Assembly: GCA_039707655.1 (NCBI GenBank)
Contig: CM077666.1
Location: forward strand, 392,975,886 to 393,039,885
Reading direction: 5' to 3'
Origin: Elymus sibiricus
Taxonomy: Eukaryota > Streptophyta > Magnoliopsida > Poales > Poaceae
Length of the DNA stretch: 64,000 bases
How positions within the stretch are numbered: the stretch's first letter is position 1; every line of letters starts with the position of its first letter. Below are positions 46,067-56,241 of this stretch, one piece after another. The notes under the pieces were generated by a model that was given only the letters and a program-made list of their open reading frames with translations, made no database searches and was not told the origin of the DNA. The position numbers and the translations under genes are program-made.

Positions 46067-48569
46067 ATGTCGTTTGCAGGTAGATCGTCGCACTCTGAAA
46101 GATTTCCTGTCTTCGATGGAAATGACTATGTCTACTGGAAAGAACGAATGAAAATCAGACTTCAAGCCATCAACATTGAGCTTTGGCAAATTGTGGAAAA
46201 CGGATACACTTCAGCATCCTGATGCTCCTACTTCCAATGACGAAGCTATGATACGGCTGAATGCACAAGCAAAAGATATTATCTGTGATAGCATCTCAAG
46301 AGATATATTTATTCGGTTCTGAAAGCTTGACACTGCTAAGCAACTCTGGGATGCCATCAAGGATGTTCATGAAGAATCCATTACCAGAACAGATCAACAC
46401 ACAGATATGCTTCGTGCCATGTTTACAGGTTTTTGGAGTCTTCGTAGGGAATGTGCTATGGAACTCACTGATCGATTGACAAATATTGTTGAAAGACATC
46501 ATCAACGAGGAGTAACTGATATCACCGATAGAGATGTGGTCAACAAGCTACTGAGCGTTCTTGATGCAACCTTCGATCCAATCGTGGCTGAAATCAAGCA
46601 AAGACCAGACTTTGAAGAACTTCACTATGTCGAGGTCATGACGTTGTTGTCTATTCACGAAGAAAAGATGGAACTTGAAAATGAGCCTCAAGAATCTTCT
46701 TCGGAAAGAGAAGGGGAAATTCTTTCACACTATGGCAGTTCACAAGAAGAAGATGTCGAGAATCAACACTCTATCACAAGAGAACTCGAAATGCTCACAG
46801 AAAGACTAAGTGATCTCAGAAGACAAAATCGGTGTCTCATAAATGATGACGAAGTTGACTTGCCTGAACCCTCAAGAAGATTACCTCTGAATGAAATCAA
46901 GTGCTTCAAATGCGAACAATTCGGCCACTGCATCACAGACTGTCCTTGCTGCTGGGAGCAAGATGAAAAACCTAGCAGCAGATGGATTTATCTTCACTGC
47001 TCTGGATTCACTCGAGTAGATCGTCACACTAAGCTCTTGAAGACAAATGAATCTGTCACATCTTCTTCGACGAGACCAGTCACTGAAGTACAAACCAGAG
47101 CGACCATTGAAGCTAATATGAAGACAATATCGCAGCTGAATAGAGTGTGTGCTGAAATGAATATGGAATCTGAAGACGAAACTTCCGAATCAGAATCAGA
47201 AGACGAAGAGCTTTACAGAAGAAAAGGAAGAGGCAAGGCATTCGTCGCTTATGGATCATCCAAGAAGTCTCTCAAATCATACACTGATGATGATGCCTCA
47301 AGTGATGATAAACCAATCGCACTCTGTCTCATGGCAAAAACCTCAATGGATCAGGTATCAGCAAAACATCGAAAATCAATGACTGAATATTCCTCTGAAT
47401 ACATTGCATATACTAAACTTGTTAAGATTGCAAAATCTCAACAAGATGAGCTTGAAAAACTTGAGATGAATCTCAGGAAAACCGAAGGATTACTAGTCGA
47501 AGAGATGGAGAAAAATCAAGAGTTGACTGAAAAGCATGATGCCTTTTCTTCAACGATTGATAATCTTTCCGAACGATATGATTCTCTTACAGTCGACTAC
47601 GAGAATTTATCAGATGAACTCCTTAACAGGAATCAAGAACTCGAGTCACTGAAAGAGTCTTATAACGTACTGGCGAAAGAAAAAGCTTCTCTTTTCGCCG
47701 AGCAATCTAACAACCTTCCTGATGATTTTGCGCCTCCTTGCTCAAAATGCCTAGAACGTAGCAATGCTGATTCAAATGCTGAAATATCCAATGCTGCCAT
47801 CGAGAATATTGCAACAACAACGAATGATATTTCTAACCCCACTTCCGAGGAATTTGTTGCTCTCTTTGATGAAAATTGCAGGCTAAAGAACTTGCTTGAG
47901 ACAGGAATGCTAAAGAGCCTCAAAGGACATCAAACACTCTATGATGTGCTCAAGAAGTCAATACTGCACAAAAATCCCCAAAAGGAAGGATTGGGTTTCG
48001 AGAGGAAACTCAACGTTGATGGCACCTACTGGACTCCTGAGCAATATCCTCAAACGAGCTGGGTTCTAGCTAAGAGCAAAACTCTCGAACCTGCGCTCCT
48101 GTCTGGATATGACACTCCCATTCCTGTTGCCTCTGACGAATCTGATGATTCAAATTACAAACTCTTCAAACAACAAAATGGTAAGATTTTCGCTCGGTAT
48201 GTTGGGACTAACTGCAGGTCTGGCTCACCCAAGAAGCAAATCTGGGTGGAGAAGTGCACCATTGAAAATTTATCTGTCACTACTAACCTGAAGTTGCAGA
48301 GCAATTCTCTTTGAGGAAATAAAAGTTCCTCGCAGTATGGCACTGAAGCCTCCAATGGACATCAGCCAAACTTTCGACAAAAGGAGTACACGTGTATCTC
48401 CTCGAATCATTATACTCATGTCTCTGGGAACAATTTCAATGCTTACTCATATGATTACTCTCGAGATGCACAGGTGAACTACGGAAATCAACGAAGGAAC
48501 GTCCCCGCTCAGTCAAGACAAATGAGGACTGCGCTGCCCCCACAAGTGTGGGTTGCGAGAATGAACTAA
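46067..48569 (+). pseudogene. Copia gag with CCHC zinc knuckle
   Basis: ATG at 46067 is followed by a Copia gag N-terminus (FPVFDGNDYVYWKERM). A frameshift near 46210 and a TGA at 46320-46322 break it. From 46323 the frame is open to a TGA at 48312 and, past that stop, to TAA at 48567-48569. Features: CFKCEQFGHCITDC (CX2CX4HX4C, 46902-46943), acidic regions, and a long heptad-like coiled coil (about 47440-47700). Gag packages RNA into particles. Unusually large gags with coiled coils fit Sireviruses. The last codons (PPQVWVARMN) are where protease would normally follow, but the frame stops. Confidence 0.8.
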
Positions 48570-49056
48570 CCCATCTTGCAGGAATTCAATCTCAGGGATT
48601 CTTTCCGGTTATCCTTGCCCTGAGATCTATATTGTTGGTGCTGGTTCATTGTGTTTATTTGTTCTCTGATTGTTCTTTGTCTTTGAGTTGCCGTGTTTGT
48701 GTTTCGTCCGATGAACAACTCACTCATAGCTCCTCGTTTGGTGTTTCTTCTCGTTTGGCTGAGTGTTTTGTTTCGGACCCTTTTATCCCTCTATTCTTTC
48801 TCTTCTAAATCTATGATGTCCGTCGTAAGCATGTAATTTGATCTGATGAGGATCTCTCTCCGATGTCCTTGGTTGCGAAAGGAATCAACTTCGAACCTTT
48901 ATCCACTTTTGGCGTTCTGCCCTTCAAACCTTTCGACCTCCCGCTCTCTTCCCGAGTTTTTCGCACGATCTCCACTATCGTGATCGTGTCCGTCGAATGT
49001 GGAACGTCCAGCAACTGTGGGCCGTAGATTTCGGAACGGAGGTTCTGCTCTCCTGC
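48570..49056 (+). other. Spacer between gag and second transcription unit
   Basis: About 490 bp, T-rich, with no recognisable pol remnant. It joins the gag end to the promoter at 49057. Pol seems to have been replaced or deleted cleanly. Confidence 0.5.
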
Positions 49057-49636
49057 TATATATATCCCCCACGTCGCGTCTTCTTCCTCATCCGCACAAA
49101 CCCTTGTTCCACCTTCACCCAAGCCCGAGCTCGAAGCAACTCTGGCGAGAAGCTCCGCCATGCAACTCCGGTGAAGTCTCGTCGCAGCTGATCACGCCGG
49201 TGCGGTAATCCGTCCTCCCGCATTGCTGTAGTTGATCCAAGTTGCCAAGTTAGGGCACTTAGATCAGGAACTGCTCCTCTCCATCTCTCTGTTCTTAGGG
49301 CAGTTCTTACCGATGCAATTTTCTTCGATTTATTCCACTGCGGTAGATCTTTAGGAATCACTAGGATTTGACTGGTACGGTTTGTAGATCTTCCTCGTAC
49401 TGGTTCTGCTCATCTAAGGTTCATGTGTATTTATCCGAAAGATTAGATAGCTATCGACCTGCCTAGAATTTTTTTTCTGTGGCTAGCATGTAAAATCTAT
49501 CGATGATATCTTTCTGTTTTACCACGAGTTCCTTGTTGGACTCATTCAAAATCATTTTTCATTCAAATCTGTCTGTGCATGCTTATGACCCTACCCTTTT
49601 TTTCCCTCGCATCTACTTCTACTTCACAGGTTGGTC
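49057..49636 (+). promoter_or_regulatory. Internal promoter and 5' leader of accessory ORF
   Basis: TATATATAT at 49057-49065 is followed by a pyrimidine-rich leader (CCCCCACGTCGCGTCTTCTT). A GC-rich leader then changes to T-rich sequence ending in CTACTTCACAG (about 49629), a good intron acceptor eight bases before the ATG at 49637. A donor-like GGTAATCC is near 49203, so a 5'-UTR intron of about 430 bp is possible. Confidence 0.5.
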
Positions 49637-50938
49637 ATGTCACAGTATTCACAAGAATATTCAGATTCTGACGAAGAATTGCCTCAGTTTCCATCAAGGT
49701 CCAAACGAACAAGAATGACTGGAGGAGGAAAATCCTCGAAGCCACCCAAGGCTCCGAAGAAGAGACAAGAGTCTGAACCAGAAGAACATTATGAGGAGAT
49801 TCCCTCTGCTCACAGTCACCCCGAGGATGAATTGGTCACAGATGCTCTAACCATCTTCTCCGATGGAAATCCCAAAAAGGGCGGTCGTGGCAGAGAAAAG
49901 AACACCACTGCAGAGATGTCCGATCCTGACAGCTACAGAACTCCACCTGAGGGTGAATCAACGACAGATCGCAACAACAGGCTTCAAAGAATTCGCCGCC
50001 ACTGGGCTGGCAAATGGTACAGATATGAAAATGTTCGCGAAAAGTATCAGATTTTGTTTGCCTTCACACCACCATGGAATGACTGCATTGCCGAAAACTG
50101 CATTGGCCCTGATGACAAAAAAGTCAGACCACCACAACCGTCAAATGCTCACCCCGACTCCCTCAAAACCATCGCTGATTTTCCCGATGAAGTGGCTAAG
50201 AGGGCGAAGGCCAAAGCCAAGCGTGAAGCTAGAGAAGCTAAGAAAAATCAAGTTGAAGCGAAAAACGTCGCGCTGACCCAGCAAGACGTCCAGAAGAAGG
50301 AATGTGCATCAGCTTCGAAGGAAAGAAAATCTGAGAAATCTACTTCCCCTCGTGCACCTCGAAAGAAAACTCTCACCAAGAGAACCAAGAAGGCAGTTCC
50401 CGACTCGTCTAATGAGTCGTCCAGAGAAGATACCCCTGATGAAATCCCATTGTATGATCGTCCCGTCATTCTCAACAAGCCATCCATGACTCTCTCGCCA
50501 GTGAAAGCTTTGCCATTTCCGAGGAAATCACCCAGACATGCACCCATTCCATCTTCAGATAAACCTTCAGGTTCTGCGGCTCCGAGAACTTTGACAAGCG
50601 CTGCAGCGAAGAGAAAGCTGCAGTCTGAAGAACAAATTGATGTGGCTGCCAAGAAGACCAGGGTCACTATTCCTGCTCCCATAGAGGAACAGAAGTATGA
50701 TTTCAATTTCATGATTGATGTGATTGACAGTGCTGCATATGATGCAAAAGCTGATGATGTGAGCGGACTAGGACTGCCCGATGATGTCACCGAAATGGTG
50801 ACGAAGCATTTTACCGAGTTGAGGAAAATCACCAAGAAGCTAAACAAAGCTGTCAAAGACAAGCAAGCTGTTGAGAAAATGAGAAATGAGGCCAAGACAG
50901 AATCCGAAAGGAAAAAAGATGAACAAAGAAATTGTTGA
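49637..50938 (+). CDS. Accessory ORF of non-autonomous Copia, N-terminal part
   Basis: 433 codons from the ATG at 49637. A TTG two codons earlier extends the frame but is unlikely to start it. The protein is hydrophilic with an acidic N-terminus, basic clusters that could act as nuclear signals (RSKRTR, APKKRQ, RKKTLTKRTKK), a short conserved-looking block around HWAGKWYRYENVREKY, and a helical C-terminus. There is no signal peptide or membrane segment, so a classical envelope protein is unlikely. The frame ends 53 bp into the next ORF; a one-base shift in the A-run near 50917 would explain the split. Judged one gene with 50886-53393, now broken. Confidence 0.6.
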   Translation: MSQYSQEYSDSDEELPQFPSRSKRTRMTGGGKSSKPPKAPKKRQESEPEEHYEEIPSAHSHPEDELVTDALTIFSDGNPKKGGRGREKNTTAEMSDPDSYRTPPEGESTTDRNNRLQRIRRHWAGKWYRYENVREKYQILFAFTPPWNDCIAENCIGPDDKKVRPPQPSNAHPDSLKTIADFPDEVAKRAKAKAKREAREAKKNQVEAKNVALTQQDVQKKECASASKERKSEKSTSPRAPRKKTLTKRTKKAVPDSSNESSREDTPDEIPLYDRPVILNKPSMTLSPVKALPFPRKSPRHAPIPSSDKPSGSAAPRTLTSAAAKRKLQSEEQIDVAAKKTRVTIPAPIEEQKYDFNFMIDVIDSAAYDAKADDVSGLGLPDDVTEMVTKHFTELRKITKKLNKAVKDKQAVEKMRNEAKTESERKKDEQRNC

Positions 50939-53393
50939 ACTCACCAAGGCCCTCAGTGTCTTGCACAATGAGAAAATTGAGTGGCACTCGTGTCTACACA
51001 TGGATGTATCACAGTTGTGTGACAGGAGAAACGAGGAGATTGACCGCAAGGCAGATCTTGCTCGAAGAAGAATACAAGAGGAAAGACGTCAGAAGGCTAG
51101 GGCAAGAGTGAGCAAACCGAAAGCAAATAAAGATCGCCGCCTTCAGACTGTCGATGATGAACTCATTCCTCCACACTCCCATGTACCCTTGCAGCAGGTT
51201 CCTCCATCTCCACCTCTCCAAGATGAACCTATGAAGCAAGTTGGCGCCGAGGAAGTTATTATTCCAGCTCCAGTAGCTCAAGAACAACATGAAGTTGTTG
51301 ATATATTCCTGGAAAAGACTGATGAGGAAAATGCACCTCCCAAGCAGCAATCCCCAGCTGATGAGGTTGATGAAGAGATTGAAGTTGAGAAGGCAGATCC
51401 ATTGCCACCAAGAACTGAGCAAGCAGAGCCCTCCGAACTGAATAAGGAGGAAAATGAAAAGATTGAGGGGGGGCTAAATGCTTCCCGAGAGAAAACACCC
51501 CCGGTCACATCATCTGGTGCCCCTACCCGAATGGATGTTGATCCTGCTCCTCACGCCACTGCTTCCCAGTTGGTAGAGGAAGAAAAGAAATCTGATGAGC
51601 CGATGGCTCGAGAAGAAACTGTCCCACCAGTTATGACTCAAGTGTCTGAGAAAGAGGTCGTCGTGCCTCCAGCCGAAGAAAGTGCAATGAAAGAAAAGGC
51701 CCTTGAGTCCGAAAGTCAAAAGGATGCCGAAGGAGTTCCAGCGAGCAAGAACAGTAGTCAGTCAAGTTCCTCAAAGCCATCTGCACGAGAAAAATCAAGG
51801 AAGCCTCATGCTCCTCTCAAGCCTATTGAGGAAGGTGTGCCTGCGCCTGATGATGATCGGACCCAATCCATGGCCGATGAAGAACTGCTGAGAAACCCAC
51901 TAGAAACTTATCCGTTGTTTCCTGTTGATGATGGCCCAAATGGTCCAGCTTTCAATGAGCAGTTTCATCATTCGAAACTTGCATTCTTTGGGACTAGCCC
52001 ATATGAAGGAGAAAGAACTTCCATGTCACCAAGATTCTGGACAAAGGAACAGGCTGTGTATTATGCTCGCATTCTGTATGGCAAGAATCGCATCTTCAAG
52101 CATAAGATTCTGGATTTCGCTGAGCTCAAAAATTTACCTTGCTTCCATCACACCATCGAGCAGATTGAACAGGTCTTCCTGAAGAGTTTTCTTCGTTTCA
52201 ATCATGGCTGGAACCGGGAAGTTATCCTTCAGTTCTACGCCACTCTTTATATCTCAGGGGACCTTACAAATAGCAGTACTTGGATTCTCGAATGGATGAC
52301 CGAGGAGGAAAAGATAAAATGCTCGGCTGACCAATTTTTGGCTCTGTTGAATCTTCTTCGGTGCGAATTTGATGCCTCACGTGAACACAGACTGCACTCC
52401 TGGGAAGTATCCGAAGCTGAACTTCACATGCTGATGGACCCTAAACTTGTTGGAGATGAGTGTACCGAGGCAAATCCTAAGAATTCGGCCTATGAGAACA
52501 AAGTCTTGTTCTATATCCTCTGCAACTCTCTCACGCCAACAAACAGGCCCGAAACCATTCATGGCATTGTGGCAAATGCTCTTCAAGCAATAGCTCATGG
52601 CATTCGGTTTGACATTCCAGATCTTCTCATTCGTAACCTGGCCTATGCCGCTGATAGCCCTCAAGTCTTGAAGCCATATGCACCACGGGTCATGTTCGCC
52701 ATTGAGCAGCTTATCGAGAAAAAGTTCTTCTGCCGATTTGTCCCGAAAGTTTTCATGCCACCAGTCCGAGAAACTCTCCAAATTGTGAAGGACATCGGCA
52801 AAGGGAAGACACCTATTGATGCCACTGCGTCTGCGTCTACTAGAGCTCCGAAGGTCAAAAAGGTCACAGTAGAAATCCCTCGTGAAGAAAATCCCTCTCT
52901 ATACGAGATTTGTCTTCGCACTCAGCAAGCTCTGGAAAGTCACATCAAGCTCGATCGCAAAGAAAAGCTGGAAATGATGACTGAGATCAATTTGCTTCAC
53001 AATTATGCTCGTCAAGCTCTACTATATGAGAAAGAACAGAAGAAGCGCTCATGGACCCTTCTGCAGAAACATTATTCTTGCACTCAACTATCTGCCAAGG
53101 GTATCGAGAAAGATTATGAGTACCTGGAGCTGTTTGAAGTTCCTCGTATTCGGAGGCAAACCCCAGTGCTTCCCCAGCGTTCTGCCTCCACCGACCTACT
53201 GTTTGTTGAACCTGATGATGAACTTGAAGACACAGCAGGCACATATATATACAAGCCAGATGCACCTCGCACTACTACTCCCGAAGCTGATCCCGAAGCC
53301 CGTGTCTCATCTCCAACTCCTGCTTCGGCCTCGACCATCGCTCATTCTGCTTCGCCAAACAGCTCGAGTTCTGGAGATTCTTCGAACAAGTAG
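50886..53393 (+). CDS. Accessory ORF of non-autonomous Copia, C-terminal part
   Basis: 835 codons from the first ATG in this frame to TAG at 53391-53393; probably the downstream part of the ORF starting at 49637. Residues 1-340 are charged and low in complexity (many Glu, Lys, Pro, Ser). Residues about 350-630 look like a folded helical domain: FWTKEQAVYYARILYG, FLRFNHGWNREVILQFYATL, then SADQFLALLNLLRCEFD and VLFYILCNSL. This resembles the putative plant transposon protein domain (Pfam PF20167 type) found in many plant retroelement ORFs; the match is from memory of pattern. The C-terminus is Pro/Ser/Thr-rich. The role is unknown, but conservation of such a long frame suggests selection before the frameshift. 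Confidence 0.6.
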   Translation: MRPRQNPKGKKMNKEIVELTKALSVLHNEKIEWHSCLHMDVSQLCDRRNEEIDRKADLARRRIQEERRQKARARVSKPKANKDRRLQTVDDELIPPHSHVPLQQVPPSPPLQDEPMKQVGAEEVIIPAPVAQEQHEVVDIFLEKTDEENAPPKQQSPADEVDEEIEVEKADPLPPRTEQAEPSELNKEENEKIEGGLNASREKTPPVTSSGAPTRMDVDPAPHATASQLVEEEKKSDEPMAREETVPPVMTQVSEKEVVVPPAEESAMKEKALESESQKDAEGVPASKNSSQSSSSKPSAREKSRKPHAPLKPIEEGVPAPDDDRTQSMADEELLRNPLETYPLFPVDDGPNGPAFNEQFHHSKLAFFGTSPYEGERTSMSPRFWTKEQAVYYARILYGKNRIFKHKILDFAELKNLPCFHHTIEQIEQVFLKSFLRFNHGWNREVILQFYATLYISGDLTNSSTWILEWMTEEEKIKCSADQFLALLNLLRCEFDASREHRLHSWEVSEAELHMLMDPKLVGDECTEANPKNSAYENKVLFYILCNSLTPTNRPETIHGIVANALQAIAHGIRFDIPDLLIRNLAYAADSPQVLKPYAPRVMFAIEQLIEKKFFCRFVPKVFMPPVRETLQIVKDIGKGKTPIDATASASTRAPKVKKVTVEIPREENPSLYEICLRTQQALESHIKLDRKEKLEMMTEINLLHNYARQALLYEKEQKKRSWTLLQKHYSCTQLSAKGIEKDYEYLELFEVPRIRRQTPVLPQRSASTDLLFVEPDDELEDTAGTYIYKPDAPRTTTPEADPEARVSSPTPASASTIAHSASPNSSSSGDSSNK

Positions 53394-54258
53394 TTCCTCG
53401 CATGCATTCTCTTTCCTTTTTGACACTTGTTGACAAAAAGGGGGAGAAGAACATCGAGAGATAGAAAAGCGGGTTATTTGCAGGGTGTTTCCATTCGCCA
53501 TTTGCTTTTCTTTCGAACAATTTGCTTTTGGTCATTAACTTTTTGGTCGTGGAACTTAATCTCACCGCCTGTGGTGATGGCATACTACATCGTCATGTAC
53601 CGTTAATAACCCCTGCAATGCTATATTTGCTTCCAGTTTTTTTGTTTGCAGGTGCTATCGAATGCTTACTTCCTTGCAATGATTATCCTTGATATTTATC
53701 TTTCAATGCAGGAGAAGAGAAGTCGCTTCAGAGTAAAATTATTCATGAATTCAAAACAAAATTCTTTCCAACAAGGATCATCTTTGTTGCAGGAAAACAT
53801 CGTCTGAAGCATATCCACTCTGAGCAATATACTTATGACAACTTTGCTTTGATTATTCCTCGAACATCTAATTTGCAGGAAATCTATATCTCGTGTGGAA
53901 TTAAACTGTGTTCTGAGAAAATCTTCACTCCATATCCTTGCCACAATGTTTTCGCTATCTAACTAATCTATTTCAAGGGTTGTGTATGGCAGGAAATATA
54001 TCAGACACTTTCGAGTGCATTGGATAAATCTACGAATCAGATCATCTGCCAATGTCACTCATACGAAGATTCACCTCGCTACCTTCCGTATTATCTCCTA
54101 TGCTCACTCCAATCACAATGATGCATATCTTCAGGGGGAGCATGTTTTATCTTTGTATTTATCTCTCGTCTTTTACCTTCCTTCACCTTCCATTTCATTC
54201 TTTTATCTATCTTTCGATGTGTTCTGTTTTGTCAACAATCGTCCAAAAAGGGGGAGAT
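53394..54258 (+). other. 3' non-coding region with PPT copies
   Basis: Purine tracts AAAAAGGGGGAGAAGAA (53435-53451), AGGGGGAG (54133-54140) and AAAAAGGGGGAGAT (54245-54258) occur here; the last directly precedes the 3' LTR. Repeated PPTs again suggest the Sirevirus lineage. No ORF. Confidence 0.65.
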
Positions 54259-55923
54259 TGTTGGTGCAATTCTTGCCCTCTTGTGTTTTGGAGATTATTG
54301 ACAGAAATAGGCATGGACTGATTTGTTTGCTAGTGCACACAGAGAGAAATAGTCCATGCAGTACCGAAGAGAATGCTGTCTCCGGTGTCCAGTTCGAGGA
54401 ACTTCACCGAAGAATATCTGCTCTGCAGAGAAGAATGTGCTATATCCTGAGGTCTTGTAGACGAGAAGAATGATGTGAAGGAGTTGACCCCTCGAAAGTT
54501 TATTGCTGACGCGAAGCAATTGGTTCGGTGAGTCTGTCCGAAGAAAAATTGACTGCAGCGATGGAAGACGAAGATGAAGTGAAGACGTAGCATTCTTTTC
54601 GTTCTTCTTCTTTCATTTATTTGAGTCATAGTACCTCCGTACTATCAAGGGGGGTATAGGTTCTCGAAGCTTAGATCCGCTGTGATGCTTAGCCCAAACC
54701 TATGCGAGACTGAGAGAAACCTCTTTATGTTTCGAATGATTACCTACCAGCAGAAGACGTTGTTCTTCGGTGCCGCAGGAGATATCTTTCGAACTGAGGA
54801 GTTAGCATTACTTGCTCCGCACGTAATGTTACCGTTGTGCTCAATTCCGACCGTTGGACTCGTGTCGTTCGGCCGTTGGCTGCTCCACATGTCCAATTTG
54901 GTCATTTCCCATCAGGGAAGGCTGCGGCTATAAATAGCCACCCCGCACCGGCGTTGTCCGATGGCTGCTCCGCTTAAGATTTCTGAGAAGATTGATTGAG
55001 CATCCCCTCTCTGAGCGATTTGAGTTTAAGATCCACCGAGAGAAAAATCAAGAGCCCAAACTTAGACAGTGGTTGAGCATCACAGTAGTTCTGAGTTAAG
55101 AGTTCTTGTACCTATTATTCTTGAGAGCTGCGCAATCTCTAGACAGATAGGTGTCGGCTCGAGTGTCGAAGAGTAATTGTCTTCACCGAGCAAGATCCTC
55201 AGCAACCAAGAGTCATTGTGGTTTGCGAAGCAGTCTGTCGAAGGTTTGGAGATCGCCTACAAGTATCTACCACGAGTGAAATCAACTGGAGTCTGATCAG
55301 CTCCGAGTTGAAGGAGAATAGGGTGAAGAGAGTTTATCTTCTGTGTTAAATCACAACCCCTCCAACCAGACGTAGTCCTTTGGCAGAAGGGCGAACTGGT
55401 CTACCAAATTCTTCTGTCGCCATCGAGCACCACTGGTTCATTCTATTTCACTGCATTTCTTTCAGCAGTTTACATTCGTGCTCTGTGTCGATAGTTTATC
55501 TGATCAATCATAGTTCATTATTTATCCTTCACATTCTCTTCATGCATTTCCATCGTCCCAGTTAAATTTATTATCATTCATCTACTTGTTAGTGTGATTT
55601 CATTCTATTCTAAATCCCTTCACCGTGCCACCATTTCCCGTGCATTTCCATCACAGTTCATAACTAGTTTTTCCTCGTGTTATTGCATCTGTTCATATAT
55701 TGCTTTACCATCAAATCAGTCAATCTAGTGATATTCTTCGCTCGAACAAATTACCACTCTCTTCTCTGATAGAATTGCTCCTGTGTTGCATGCTTGTGTT
55801 AAACACTTGTCTACCGAACCTTATTTCCGCTGCTGTGTTTGGGATTAGTTCAAAACATTTGCAAGAATTTTTGAATCTCCCATTCAGCCCCCCCTTCTGG
55901 TCGATATACTCTCGGTCCTAACA
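54259..55923 (+). repeat. 3' LTR of non-autonomous Copia
   Basis: It matches 44336-45999 with scattered single changes, ends CTCGGTCCTAACA and is followed by the TSD copy CTTTC. TATA box at 54929-54936. Confidence 0.9.
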
Positions 55924-55928
55924 CTTTC

Positions 55929-56204
55929 TGTCTCGCTGGCATATGTCAGTGTTGAAAACATGATATTGTCCACTGTTCAGCTGCTTCGGATTACTCTGGA
56001 ATCCGGCCATACCTTCGCGGTATTGATTTCCCTGGCCGGCTCCTTGGTATTGGTTACCTTGGCCGGCTCCCTGGTGCTGGTTGCCCTAGCTGACTTGCTG
56101 ATTGCCAGCTCTTTGATTATCAATGCCACCATTGTCGGCTTGTGGATAACTGGCTCCTGGATTGCCAGCTTCGGGGTTTCCAAGGTGTCCGCCATTGTTA
56201 CCAC

Positions 56205-56241
<37 letters not shown>

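Larger units (their letters stand above)
44336..55923 (+). mobile_element. Non-autonomous Sirevirus-like Copia with extra ORF
   Basis: An 11,588-bp element with LTRs of 1,664 and 1,665 bp (TGTTGG...CCTAACA), an initiator-Met-type PBS, a PPT and a perfect TSD CTTTC (44331-44335 and 55924-55928). The internal region has gag with a CCHC knuckle but no protease, integrase, RT or RNase H. Instead a second unit with its own TATA box encodes a long ORF in two frames. LTRs are about 98% identical by eye. It must have been mobilised by another element's pol. Confidence 0.9.

Noticed and set aside
46323..48311. Host coiled-coil gene
   Set aside because: It lies between a PBS and a PPT, carries a Copia gag N-terminus and CCHC knuckle, and is bounded by LTRs with a TSD.
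50248..50895. 215-codon minus-strand ORF
   Set aside because: Antisense shadow of the accessory ORF; codon bias and features belong to the plus strand.
50886..50938. Programmed ribosomal frameshift between the two accessory frames
   Set aside because: Only an A-run is visible, with no clear stimulatory structure; a simple one-base insertion explains it better.
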